Both the position numbers and the translations under genes were made by a program. 64,000 bases of DNA from NCBI GenBank assembly GCA_937931645.1, contig CALHAR010000009.1:62001-126000 (forward strand), given 5' to 3'. Under the pieces are notes generated by a model that was given only the letters and a program-made list of their open reading frames with translations, was not told the origin of the DNA and made no database searches. Numbering within the stretch: the first letter of the stretch is position 1; every line of letters starts with the position of its first letter. The DNA comes from an uncultured Alphaproteobacteria bacterium (GTDB lineage: Bacteria > Pseudomonadota > Alphaproteobacteria > Micavibrionales > Micavibrionaceae). Below, piece after piece: positions 19,756-28,400 of this stretch.

Positions 19756-19967
19756 GGCCGCAATCTATCGTAAATCATCAGATTTAGCAAAGAGGATATT
19801 GGCGGCACTTATTTGGCATGCTACCGTTCTGGTTACAAATTTATTACTGGGAAAAGAATAGAAAAAGAAAATATATTTAAACATTTCATCAAAGAAAAAA
19901 TAAGATGGTAAAAGACAATAGTTATTATTAAGCCATATAATTTCAATCAAAATAAAGTATAAAAATA

Positions 19968-21551
19968 TTGAGTAACGACATTACAATTCAAGAAAAAATG
20001 AAACGCAAGGCGTTGGCGCAAGTGCGCACGCTAACACGTGGAAATGGGGTAGAAAAAGACTCGATTCATATCATTAAAGAAAATAGCAGTACAGTTAATT
20101 GCGAAGCTATAACACATCTTGAGCTAAACCATGAAACTTTAGAAAAACAACAAAAAGGGCAGCATCAAATAGGTGATGTCATAGAAAGTGCTGCCGCCCT
20201 CCCTAAGATTATTGATAAGCTTTCAACGGACGCTCTTAAAAACACAGATATGCGTAAAGCTATGGCAAATATGCTTTTATCACGCTCTGACAAAGGGTTT
20301 TCTATTCATGCCGAAGAGTTTGAAATTGAACCTTTAAGTAAAGAGTTTTGTTACTTTCAACCCTGCGAACCCTGCCAAGGCCATAAGAAAACAACATGCC
20401 CAGCCTGTAATGGGCAAAAAATAATGCAATGTAATAAATGTTATGGCCGTACAACAATAAGTTGTAACTTTTGCCACGGCAATGGCATTACAAGAGGATC
20501 AGACGGCGTAGAAAAACAATGTAATAGGTGCTTTGGAAAAAGAAGTATAAAATGTACACACTGCCAAAGTAGGGGGTCTATTACATGCCGAAAATGTAAC
20601 GGGACTGGTGATACAAAATGTAGCACCTGTGGCGGGGTTGGTGTCTTCACCCACATGATAAAAGTTTTCTTTAAAATAAAAACTCTCTTTGAAATTGATC
20701 GCGCTTCACTACCTCACCCCGCTGTAAAAATAATTGAAGATAAAGGTAGTAAGCTGGTCAAGGACGGTCATATTAAAATTCAGGGTGAGCCCGTTAAACG
20801 TGAAGATGGTGGTCTTGCCATACAATATAACGTTCAATTTCCCTATACAGCGTTGGACATCGGCATTAATGGTAAGCCATTCAAGATCCATATGTTTGGG
20901 TTTAAAGCCAAAATGTTAAAAGTTTCTAACTTTCTCAATCAGTTAATAGAGAAAAACTATGCGCTATTAATTCGTGCGGCAAATAATGATGGTAATGTTG
21001 TCGCCCACATACGAAAAGCCAGTAAAACCAGAATGATTGGTGAAGGACTTTTATTCTCTGTGACCATGCGCCCTAAAAAAGCAATGATGGCGCTTAAAAA
21101 GAAATTTCCTATTGGTGCCAGTAATGAGCTCATCAAAGATATTATTGTTCAATCGAATAAAGCACTCATCAACATTAGTCGTAAAAGTCACTTTACTGGT
21201 CTTGCTATTGGGTTGGTAATAACAGCCATCATAAATGCAGCTTATTTCTTTCTGCCTGTACGTCATATAGTCTCAGGGTTATTGGGGGAAACAATTGCCT
21301 TAACAGCAATAGATTTTTCATTAATTCTACTGGGGGGGGGCATCACAATGATGCTGTCAAAATATATGGCTGCCAGCCCCTTAAAAAAAGCATTAAGCCC
21401 CCTCATGTCAGACCAACAACACACCACCTTTAAGCCAATTAATCATAACAGCCAGTGGCCTGCCTTTGCCGGCAGCGTTGTTATATTTATAATTATGGTC
21501 GCCTTAACAACGATAACAAGTGCGGTTACACTTCACTGGATTGGGTTCTAA
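19968..21551 (+). CDS. Membrane protein with eight CxxC pairs (DnaJ-like zinc region, no J domain)
   Basis: 527 residues from a TTG; an ATG 30 nt downstream is an alternative, and neither has a good ribosome-binding site. Residues 133-221 hold eight CxxC pairs (C133/136, 144/147, 155/158, 166/169, 185/188, 196/199, 207/210, 218/221), several in CxxCxGxG form, about twice the DnaJ central region. No J domain with HPD is present. A middle soluble domain follows, then hydrophobic segments at about 405-425, 428-457 and 498-525, so the zinc region is probably cytosolic on a membrane-anchored protein. It diverges from mnmE. Function unknown; a chaperone-like or redox role is only a guess. Confidence 0.75.
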   Translation: MSNDITIQEKMKRKALAQVRTLTRGNGVEKDSIHIIKENSSTVNCEAITHLELNHETLEKQQKGQHQIGDVIESAAALPKIIDKLSTDALKNTDMRKAMANMLLSRSDKGFSIHAEEFEIEPLSKEFCYFQPCEPCQGHKKTTCPACNGQKIMQCNKCYGRTTISCNFCHGNGITRGSDGVEKQCNRCFGKRSIKCTHCQSRGSITCRKCNGTGDTKCSTCGGVGVFTHMIKVFFKIKTLFEIDRASLPHPAVKIIEDKGSKLVKDGHIKIQGEPVKREDGGLAIQYNVQFPYTALDIGINGKPFKIHMFGFKAKMLKVSNFLNQLIEKNYALLIRAANNDGNVVAHIRKASKTRMIGEGLLFSVTMRPKKAMMALKKKFPIGASNELIKDIIVQSNKALINISRKSHFTGLAIGLVITAIINAAYFFLPVRHIVSGLLGETIALTAIDFSLILLGGGITMMLSKYMAASPLKKALSPLMSDQQHTTFKPINHNSQWPAFAGSVVIFIIMVALTTITSAVTLHWIGF

Positions 21552-21658
21552 TGCCCTAAAACCTAATCGCTCCCGCCTTATTTCTAAAGCAGGAGCGACC
21601 AAGGGACGTATAAAGAAGGCATACGTAACCATTAAAGCTATTCTCTTATCTGTTCGTT

Positions 21659-22222
21659 TTAAAACTTATGACTTTTGTTTCTGTCACTTTGAAGTTTTAA
21701 GGTTTGTTCATTTTTACAACCTCTATAAGCAGCAACAGCGAGGGCACGAGAGTTACTGCCATAACGATTGTTCCAAATCTTTGAACTAACTTGAACACGA
21801 TTCCGATCTTCAATAACTTCGCGAGGGCCGAGGGCAATACGAACCCCAAGTACGAAGCCAAGCGCTACGGGAACAGCTTTGTTACCGGCAGGGCGCCGAT
21901 ATTTATTCTGGTTGTTGAAATTCTTACCTTGGGCATCTGGGGAAAGATGCGTGATAAGATAAGAAAGGCAAGAATCAACCTTAGAATGACGAGGAGATTT
22001 TCTAGAATTGGAGAGGGTATAGTCTTCGCGCATCTCCTCAGAAAACAGCGCAGACGCTTTAGTTGTTTCAATGGCAAAAGCAGGCGCGATAACAGATATC
22101 GCAACGACGAACCCAAATAAAACCATCAGAGGGTATGCAAAACGCACGATATTTTTACGTTTGAAAAATATACGACGCTCACTCTTTAAGGTTATTTGAT
22201 CTTTTTTTAAGTCATATCCCAT
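21659..22222 (-). CDS. Hypothetical single-pass or exported protein
   Basis: 187 residues from the ATG at 22222, supported by AGGTGG 5 nt upstream (a GTG 9 nt earlier is less likely). A basic N-terminus precedes one hydrophobic segment (about residues 27-50) ending APAFA, so it is either a long signal peptide or an anchor. The C-terminal part has a conserved-looking GFVLGVRIALGPREV and SSKIWNNRYGSNSRALAVAA. I do not recognise it. A competing plus-strand frame at 21791-22120 is less protein-like. Confidence 0.6.
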   Translation of the reverse strand: MGYDLKKDQITLKSERRIFFKRKNIVRFAYPLMVLFGFVVAISVIAPAFAIETTKASALFSEEMREDYTLSNSRKSPRHSKVDSCLSYLITHLSPDAQGKNFNNQNKYRRPAGNKAVPVALGFVLGVRIALGPREVIEDRNRVQVSSKIWNNRYGSNSRALAVAAYRGCKNEQTLKLQSDRNKSHKF

Positions 22223-22387
22223 TTGAACCACCTATTTTATATGTGCACCACTCATTTAGCGGCAGTGCTTGTTTCTTCCTTCAGAGCGGCATCTTAATGT
22301 GCCTTACCCATACTTAAGTAAACCATGATTAGTGCATTATGGCAATTAATATCGTTTCGGTTTTATTTAAAATTTTAAGTAAATAAA

Positions 22388-22411
22388 AAGCCCAGCGAAT
22401 AAGCCGGGCTT
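22388..22411 (-). terminator. Rho-independent terminator of rho
   Basis: AAGCCC (22388-22393) pairs with GGGCTT (22406-22411), with further GC pairs inside (AAGCCCGGC / GCTGGGCTT on the minus strand) and a following T-run. It lies 29 nt past the rho stop. Confidence 0.85.
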
Positions 22412-22439
22412 CATTATTATTAGCAATTATCAGGTCTTA

Positions 22440-23696
22440 TTACTGATTCATACCATTAAAGAATTCATCATTAGATTTGGTTTCTTTCATCTTACCGAGC
22501 AAGAATTCAACCGCATCGACAGTCCCCATCGGGTTGAGGATACGGCGCAGAACCCACATTTTTTGCAAGGTATCTTTATCAACCAACAACTCTTCTTTAC
22601 GCGTACCAGATTTTTGAATATCAATCGCAGGGAAGACACGTTTATCAGAAATTTTACGATCCATAACAATTTCAGAGTTACCTGTTCCTTTGAACTCTTC
22701 AAAGATAACTTCATCCATGCGTGATCCTGTTTCAATCAAGGCGGTGGCAATAATAGTAAGCGATCCACCTTGCTCCACATTACGTGCCGCACCAAAGAAA
22801 CGCTTTGGACGTTGCAACGCATTGGCATCCACACCACCGGTCAGAACTTTACCAGAAGATGGAACAACCGTGTTATAGGCACGCGCCAAACGTGTTATAG
22901 AGTCAAGCAAGATAATAACATCGCGCTTATGTTCAACAAGACGTTTTGCTTTTTCTAAAACCATTTCAGCCACCTGTACGTGTCGTGACGCTGGCTCATC
23001 AAATGTTGATGAGATAACTTCACCACGGACAGAACGTGCCATATCGGTCACTTCCTCTGGGCGTTCATCAATAAGAAGAACAATTAGATAAGCATCCGGA
23101 TGATTTTCGGCAATAGAGCTTGCAATATTTTGCAGCATCACTGTTTTACCTGTACGTGGCGGCGCAACAAGTAATGAACGCTGACCAAAACCAATAGGCG
23201 ACGTCAACTCAATCATACGCTGTGTGTAGGCTTTCTTTGTTGGATCTGCACGCTCCAACTTAATCCGACGATCTGGGTAAAGCGGTGTTAAATTATCAAA
23301 GTTAATACGATGGCGTATCTTTTCTGGCGCCTCGTTATTAATACTGCTGACTTTAAGGAGCGCAAAATAACGCTCAGATTCTTTAGGGGCGCGAATTTCG
23401 CCATCAACAATATCACCCGTCCGCAAACCAAAGCGACGTACCTGCGAAGGCGATACATAAATATCATCTGGGCCAGGTAAATAATTTTCTTCAGGTGACC
23501 GTAAGAAACCAAAACCATCTTGCAAGACTTCTAAAACACCGCCACCGGCAATGGGCGCACCCTGGTCAGCCAGTTGTTTTAAAATCGCAAACATCATGTC
23601 TTGCTTACGCATCGTGTTGCAATTTTCAATATCCAATTCTTCGGCAAAGGCCAAAAGCTCGGCTGGTGAGCGGGATTTAAGTTCCTGTAAATTCAT
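22440..23696 (-). CDS. rho: Transcription termination factor Rho
   Basis: 418 residues, the normal length. The N-terminal RNA-binding cold-shock-like domain has GFGFLR (61-66). Walker A APPRTGKT is at 178-185; the [14 protein letters not shown] and [13 protein letters not shown] motifs follow. The hexameric helicase ends untranslated transcripts. The gene is monocistronic, with its own leader hairpin and terminator. Rho is usually autoregulated by attenuation in its leader. Confidence 0.98.
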   Translation of the reverse strand: MNLQELKSRSPAELLAFAEELDIENCNTMRKQDMMFAILKQLADQGAPIAGGGVLEVLQDGFGFLRSPEENYLPGPDDIYVSPSQVRRFGLRTGDIVDGEIRAPKESERYFALLKVSSINNEAPEKIRHRINFDNLTPLYPDRRIKLERADPTKKAYTQRMIELTSPIGFGQRSLLVAPPRTGKTVMLQNIASSIAENHPDAYLIVLLIDERPEEVTDMARSVRGEVISSTFDEPASRHVQVAEMVLEKAKRLVEHKRDVIILLDSITRLARAYNTVVPSSGKVLTGGVDANALQRPKRFFGAARNVEQGGSLTIIATALIETGSRMDEVIFEEFKGTGNSEIVMDRKISDKRVFPAIDIQKSGTRKEELLVDKDTLQKMWVLRRILNPMGTVDAVEFLLGKMKETKSNDEFFNGMNQ

Positions 23697-23724
23697 GATT
23701 TTAGTCTCTTTGTGGAATTAATAC

Positions 23725-23744
23725 TCTCATATAGATCTATGAGA
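23725..23744 (-). promoter_or_regulatory. Inverted repeat in the rho leader
   Basis: TCTCATA (23725-23731) and TATGAGA (23738-23744) form a perfect 7-bp inverted repeat with a 6-nt loop, 29-48 nt upstream of the rho ATG. It could be an operator or a leader hairpin. The remaining leader up to 23992 is AT-rich with no gene seen. Confidence 0.4.
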
Positions 23745-23992
23745 AAGATTGGGTAGTCCTGTTATATAAGTATAAGATAAATTATTGTAATAATTGGAAA
23801 GTTTTATTTTTCTTATTTAATCTGCGTGAAATTTTTCTATCGCGCTTTGGTTAAAAACTAACCACACAAACCTATAAAATGTTGTGAAATCTAAATAAGA
23901 TAAAGTCGTTATAACCAGATATATATGTCGAGTCAACTATTTCTTATTCATAAAAAAGATTACCACATCTTATACATTATGGCAATAATATT

Positions 23993-24448
23993 TTAAAACG
24001 GTTTTACGACAACCATAATGACAATAACAATCATCAAAACGGTCGGCGCTTCGTTGGCTATACGATAGAACTTCTCAGATCTTATATTATTATCACTCTC
24101 AAAATCTTTACGCCACTTTGCGTACATCATATGAACCGCACTCATCAACACAACAAATAACAATTTAACATGCATCCAACCGCCCGTGCTCATCAATCCA
24201 GGGTTCGGTGCAATCATAATCAGACCCAATAACCACGTCACCATCATCGCGGGGTTCATAATATAACGCAGCAAACGCCGTTCCATTATTTTCAATGTTT
24301 CTGATAGGTCTGACCCCTTGACCGCCTTCACATGATAAACGTACAAACGGGGCAAATATAACATCCCCGCCATCCAAGATATAACGGCAATAATGTGCAA
24401 GGCCTTAACCCATAAATAATGATCGAGAAAAAATTGTGTCATAAGCAT
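23993..24448 (-). CDS. hemJ: Protoporphyrinogen IX oxidase HemJ
   Basis: 151 residues; start at 24448 or 6 nt downstream. Four hydrophobic segments and the conserved LWVKALHIIAVISWMAGM with the functional His, plus LPRLYVYH and the RRLLRYIMNPAM block, identify HemJ, the oxygen-independent enzyme converting protoporphyrinogen IX to protoporphyrin IX in the inner membrane. The neighbouring hemH and hemE genes supply the adjacent haem-pathway steps. Confidence 0.93.
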   Translation of the reverse strand: MLMTQFFLDHYLWVKALHIIAVISWMAGMLYLPRLYVYHVKAVKGSDLSETLKIMERRLLRYIMNPAMMVTWLLGLIMIAPNPGLMSTGGWMHVKLLFVVLMSAVHMMYAKWRKDFESDNNIRSEKFYRIANEAPTVLMIVIVIMVVVKPF

Positions 24449-24487
24449 AGTTTATCGAAAAACCAGATAAGTTCCATAAAATAATTA

Positions 24488-24516
24488 TTGACATAACGAT
24501 AAAGTAAGATTATAAC
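24488..24516 (+). promoter_or_regulatory. Sigma-70-type promoter
   Basis: TTGACA (24488-24493), a 17-nt spacer and TATAAC (24511-24516) form a near-consensus housekeeping promoter, 39 nt before the ATG at 24556. Confidence 0.8.
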
Positions 24517-24555
24517 CGCTTAAGTTTACTTAAATACGAGGTTAAAGAGAAAATT

Positions 24556-24942
24556 ATGAAAACATTAAGTGATCATGTTGTAAGTGCTGCTTTGGGGATA
24601 AATTTGAGTATTGTGGCTGCACTTACTACTATTGGCGCCTCAGTCGCTAACATGAGCACTCCTCATCCCGCCATTTTTGCCGCCGCTAGTGGATTTACCA
24701 TTGCTCTTTATAGCGCTAGGGGCGTTAATGATAATAAAGGCCGCTTAAAGCCTTGGACAGTAGTAGGAGCTAGTGCAGTAACTCTTTCGGCTGCCTTTGA
24801 TCTTCTTGGAAATCCAATGAAATACCATCAAGGCGAAGTAGCGCCCGAGCCAGGATCAATAACAAGAACTATAGAAATAGACAACTGTGTACAAAGAAGC
24901 ATAGACGGTCTTGCAGTATATATCTGCCCAAAAGCCCCATAG
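24556..24942 (+). CDS. Small hypothetical membrane protein
   Basis: 128 residues, not recognised. Residues about 8-32 and 38-53 are hydrophobic and a third segment spans about 68-86, so two or three membrane passes are likely. The C-terminal 40 residues are polar with two Cys, which might form a disulfide if periplasmic. A near-consensus promoter precedes it. It ends 1 nt before the stop of the convergent hemH gene and is flanked by haem genes on the opposite strand, with no sign of shared function. Confidence 0.6.
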   Translation: MKTLSDHVVSAALGINLSIVAALTTIGASVANMSTPHPAIFAAASGFTIALYSARGVNDNKGRLKPWTVVGASAVTLSAAFDLLGNPMKYHQGEVAPEPGSITRTIEIDNCVQRSIDGLAVYICPKAP

Positions 24943-24943
24943 G

Positions 24944-26020
24944 TTACACATCAACGCAATGACAATCGGTAAAACTCTCGGCGCAAAGACGCTTGCCTGT
25001 ATGGGATAGGGTTTTATTTTTGCCTAAATTGTTCAGTACAAGATTTTTAAGGCCTTCGATAAACATATCTGATGTGCCCACCGTTTGTACGCGGTAAAAC
25101 TCATGCAAGCCCATTTTCTCGGCTTCTTCACGATATTCAATTTCAATCTCAACCAATGTTTCAACATGTTCTTGCGTAAAGGCATGCGGTAAAATAACCA
25201 CACCAACCTTATCATCGGCGGCCTTTTGCAACGCCTCTTCGGTGGAAGGTCTAATCCATTGTAACGGCCCAACACGGGACTGATAACAAATCTGCCAATC
25301 AGGGTTTTTAATGCCTGTTAAATTAGAAAACTCTTCGATAATCTTTTCGGCAGATTGCTCACACTGCCATTGATAGGGGTCACCTTCTGCAATTATCTTT
25401 TCTGGTAACCCATGCGCTGATAATAAAATACGCAGGGATTTTCCTGTTTTACTTTTGGCTTGGTTATAAACACCAACAATATTTTGGGCACAGGCCTTGA
25501 TATATCCTGCATCCCACGGATAGCATCCAATACGAGTCGTGGGCACGTTCAATTTAATCGCCTTACATGCTTTATCCCATGACTCAAAAGAAGAACGCGT
25601 TGTTGTGGTTGAAAATTGCGGATAAAGGGGTAATAACATTATTTCATCAGGCTCATACTCTTGTACGTCTTTTACAACCTCTTCTGCCATCGGGTGCCAA
25701 TAGCGCATAGAAATAAAAACTTTAAACTCACTTTCGTTATTTTTATTGAGGCTTTTCTCTAAAGCTTGCGCCTGCGCTGTTGAGTTTTCCAATAAAGGAG
25801 ATTTATCACCCAATTCTTTATAGCTGTCCCCTGCTTCACGCTTAGAACGCCGAATAGAGATTAATTTAGCCAAAAAATAACGTATAAAAATGGGCGCACG
25901 AATAATATTTTTATCCATAAAAAAGTTAAACAAGAACGGTTTAATGCTGGCCTTGCTATCAGGTCCACCTAAATTAAATAAAATAACGGCTGTTTTCTTC
26001 TTTTTTTGTTTTGTACTCAT
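24944..26020 (-). CDS. hemH: Ferrochelatase
   Basis: 358 residues. VILFNLGGPDS at the N-terminus, LPLYPQFSTTTTRSS, LLSAHGLPEK (with the metal-site His) and VVILPHAFTQEHVETLVE identify ferrochelatase, which inserts Fe2+ into protoporphyrin IX to make haem. It overlaps hemE by 4 nt (ATGA), so the two are translationally coupled. The C-terminus ends in a Cys-rich CAESFTDCHCVDV, which may bind an Fe-S cluster as in some bacterial ferrochelatases; that is inference. Confidence 0.96.
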   Translation of the reverse strand: MSTKQKKKKTAVILFNLGGPDSKASIKPFLFNFFMDKNIIRAPIFIRYFLAKLISIRRSKREAGDSYKELGDKSPLLENSTAQAQALEKSLNKNNESEFKVFISMRYWHPMAEEVVKDVQEYEPDEIMLLPLYPQFSTTTTRSSFESWDKACKAIKLNVPTTRIGCYPWDAGYIKACAQNIVGVYNQAKSKTGKSLRILLSAHGLPEKIIAEGDPYQWQCEQSAEKIIEEFSNLTGIKNPDWQICYQSRVGPLQWIRPSTEEALQKAADDKVGVVILPHAFTQEHVETLVEIEIEYREEAEKMGLHEFYRVQTVGTSDMFIEGLKNLVLNNLGKNKTLSHTGKRLCAESFTDCHCVDV

Positions 26021-27072
26021 GGCTTAAAATTTCTAACAATCTCACATAATTTTTCAACATTCTCGATTGGCGTTTCTTTTATCACGCCATGGCCTAAATT
26101 AAAGATAAAAGGTTTACTCGCAAATGTTTCCAAAATCTTATTAGCTTGTTTTTCCAGCGCAATACCGCCCTCTAAAAGAAGTTGAGGATCTAAATTACCT
26201 TGAACGGGCAATAAGCTCTGTAAATTATCACGTGCCCATTCAGGGTTCATTGAATAATCCATCCCTATCGCATTAATTCCAGTTTTTTGAGCATAAGAAA
26301 CCGCCATTTCTGCCGCTTCACGTGGAAAACCAATAATCGGTATGTCTGGATATATTTTTCTAACATTTTCGATAATTTTTATCGTTGGAGCAATAACCCA
26401 GCGATCAAAATTTTGACTATCCAAAATCCCCGCCCAACTATCAAATAACTGAATGGCTTCCACGCCTGCTTCAATTTGTTTAATTAAATAATGGCTGGTT
26501 GCCTTAACCAAAACATCCATTAATTTTTGAAAGTTTTCAGAATCTTCATACGCCCATTTTTTAGTTTTAGGAAATATTTTACCATTGCTGTTTTTGCTTC
26601 CACCCCCTTCAATCATGTAGCAAGCAACTGTCCATGGCGATCCTGCAAAACCTATCAATGCTGTTTGGTCTAAATTTTCTGAAATTAATTTAGATTGAGT
26701 TAGCGCTATCGTTTCATAGATTGGATTCAAAACATCATCAATTTTATTTAGATTGAGTTTTTTGATGTCCTCTGGGGATTTTAGTGCGTCAAGCTTAGGC
26801 CCCTCACCAACTTCAAACCATAAAGCCTGTCCTAACGCCTGGGGGATAACCAAAATATCTGAAAACAAAATAGCGCCGCTCATGCCAAATCGACGAATAG
26901 GTTGAATCGTAACTTCAGAAGCCATTTCAGGATTATAAACTAAATCTAAAAAACCCCCTGCAGTCGCCCTTAGCTCTAAATATTCTGGCAAGTAGCGACC
27001 AGCTTGGCGCATAAACCAAAATGGGGTATTGTCGGTTTTTTGATTATTTAGATTTTGTAATATTAATTTCAT
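26017..27072 (-). CDS. hemE: Uroporphyrinogen decarboxylase
   Basis: 351 residues. The signature MRQAGRYLPE is at 21-30, and the second signature (IGFPREA) follows in the C-terminal half. It decarboxylates uroporphyrinogen III to coproporphyrinogen III in the cytoplasm. It starts beside the candidate origin and points away from it, as hemE does at Caulobacter oriC. Confidence 0.97.
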   Translation of the reverse strand: MKLILQNLNNQKTDNTPFWFMRQAGRYLPEYLELRATAGGFLDLVYNPEMASEVTIQPIRRFGMSGAILFSDILVIPQALGQALWFEVGEGPKLDALKSPEDIKKLNLNKIDDVLNPIYETIALTQSKLISENLDQTALIGFAGSPWTVACYMIEGGGSKNSNGKIFPKTKKWAYEDSENFQKLMDVLVKATSHYLIKQIEAGVEAIQLFDSWAGILDSQNFDRWVIAPTIKIIENVRKIYPDIPIIGFPREAAEMAVSYAQKTGINAIGMDYSMNPEWARDNLQSLLPVQGNLDPQLLLEGGIALEKQANKILETFASKPFIFNLGHGVIKETPIENVEKLCEIVRNFKP

Positions 27073-27541
27073 CGTTTAAATTTCTAACTTAAATTCTTAA
27101 TTCAGGTTTCTTCCAATTCAGATTTGTATCAAAGCAGAAAACTTAAAATATAAAAAGAATTAAAAAAGAGTTGTAGATAGTAATAGGGGTTGTGTGAATC
27201 GGGGATTACTATTTATCCCAAAATTTACACACATACTAAAATGACTAACAAAGTAGACAAACTATACGATTCGCATTTTTATATTTATAATTTCTGTACA
27301 TAGATTTTTTATCCTACTCACACCTCGAATAACATCAAAAAAAACTTTTTGAAAAGTGTGTAGAAATGAGATTTTTTTTCTCCTCTGTTTTAAACAAAAA
27401 CTATCCCATTTTTAATACACATCCATAACAAGAACAAATCTGAATATTGAAAATAAAAGGGGAGTAAATATGACAGCTCTTGCGAATCGATTCGGTTTCA
27501 AGGACAATTAATAAAAATAAACTTTAGAGGCTTAAAATCAG
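27073..27541. other. oriC: Candidate chromosomal replication origin (oriC)
   Basis: This 469-nt gap lies between hemE and genes leading to ppsR, the hemE/RP001 context of known alphaproteobacterial origins, and genes diverge on both sides. Within it are four 9-mers resembling DnaA boxes (TTATCCACA): TTATCCCAA 27213-27221, TTATCCTAC 27309-27317, TGTGTAGAA (reverse) 27357-27365 and TAATACACA 27413-27421; none is perfect. An AT-rich tract at about 27270-27312 could be the unwinding element. No TTAA-N7-TTAA CtrA site was found. Confidence 0.45.
27471..27512 (+). CDS. Possible 13-residue leader peptide
   Basis: A short frame MTALANRFGFKDN has a strong AGGGGAG 6 nt before its ATG, better than that of the following gene. 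It stops 29 nt before the 27542 gene. It could be a leader peptide or the remnant of a longer gene; no attenuator hairpin is evident. Confidence 0.35.
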
Positions 27542-28168
27542 ATGTTTTCCGATGCATATACAGCGATAAAAGACGGCAATGCCGCGGCTTTGCTTGATAA
27601 ATTAAATAAAAAGCTAGATGGCAGTTCTTTTGATTCAAGTAATTCAAGAATTATTAGCCATTCTCTACCGTTTTATAATGGTCATGCGCTTTATGAAGTG
27701 AGTGACCTTCATAGCAATCCTGCCCGCATTATTTCCTTTATATATAAGGAAAGCGGAGAAAGTACGGATATCTATATTCTTGATGGTACTAATGCGCCTA
27801 TTTATTTGCTCAATAAAAAAGTCCCGCTGTTTTTAAACCAAGAAAATATTACCTCTTATGTTCGGTTTTTCTTTTTCTATGTGAGAGGACGGTTTGGTCG
27901 CTTTAATATTATTGAGAATGTTGATGATATTAACTGGAAAGAAGAACCAGCACCATCTGGACGCAAAGCCTTGTCCAAAATGATAAACCCTCTAGAATTA
28001 AAAAATGAAGAGGAAGATAATATTTATTATTTAAGTTCCAGTATTATTTTCAAAGATTCATTGTTTGAATCTGATATTTCTGTAACTGAAGACGGTACGG
28101 TATCACTCACTAATCAAGAAATGTTGGTTGAAGATATTCCGGTTTTAGACGATAGCTTTCAGCAGTAA
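27542..28168 (+). CDS. Hypothetical protein next to the candidate origin
   Basis: 208 residues, not recognised. GAGG lies 11 nt before the ATG. It has no signal peptide or membrane helix; the aromatic run RFFFFYVRGRFGRF near the middle probably lies inside a mixed alpha/beta domain. The C-terminal part has a strand-rich IIFKDSLFESDISVTEDGTV. It is the first gene on the right side of the candidate origin and is transcribed away from it. No function can be assigned. Confidence 0.65.
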   Translation: MFSDAYTAIKDGNAAALLDKLNKKLDGSSFDSSNSRIISHSLPFYNGHALYEVSDLHSNPARIISFIYKESGESTDIYILDGTNAPIYLLNKKVPLFLNQENITSYVRFFFFYVRGRFGRFNIIENVDDINWKEEPAPSGRKALSKMINPLELKNEEEDNIYYLSSSIIFKDSLFESDISVTEDGTVSLTNQEMLVEDIPVLDDSFQQ

Positions 28169-28270
28169 CTATCTTCTAATCCTTTACAAGAAATTAAGAT
28201 AACTCCTTAAATCAATCATTATGGTTAATCCTTTTTAACTCCCTGTTAACGCTTAGAAAAAAACCGCTCT

Positions 28271-28362
28271 AAAAACCCAATTTAATGGTTTTTGGTAGGA
28301 ATTCGTTAATCTTTTTGGCGGCATAATTAAAAGGTAGGCAAAAGATATTTTTTCCAGCCTAC
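28271..28362 (+). promoter_or_regulatory. Two hairpins between hypothetical genes
   Basis: AAAAACC (28271-28277) pairs with GGTTTTT (28287-28293), a possible weak terminator of the preceding gene. GTAGGC (28334-28339) pairs with GCCTAC (28357-28362) in the leader of the next gene. Neither has a classical T-tract. Confidence 0.35.
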
Positions 28363-28400
28363 ATAAAAAAAGATAAAAATCTTTAGGGGCTTTGGGGAAG

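Noticed and set aside
21791..22120. Plus-strand frame overlapping the minus hypothetical gene
   Set aside because: The minus frame has a better start, a credible hydrophobic segment and more balanced composition.
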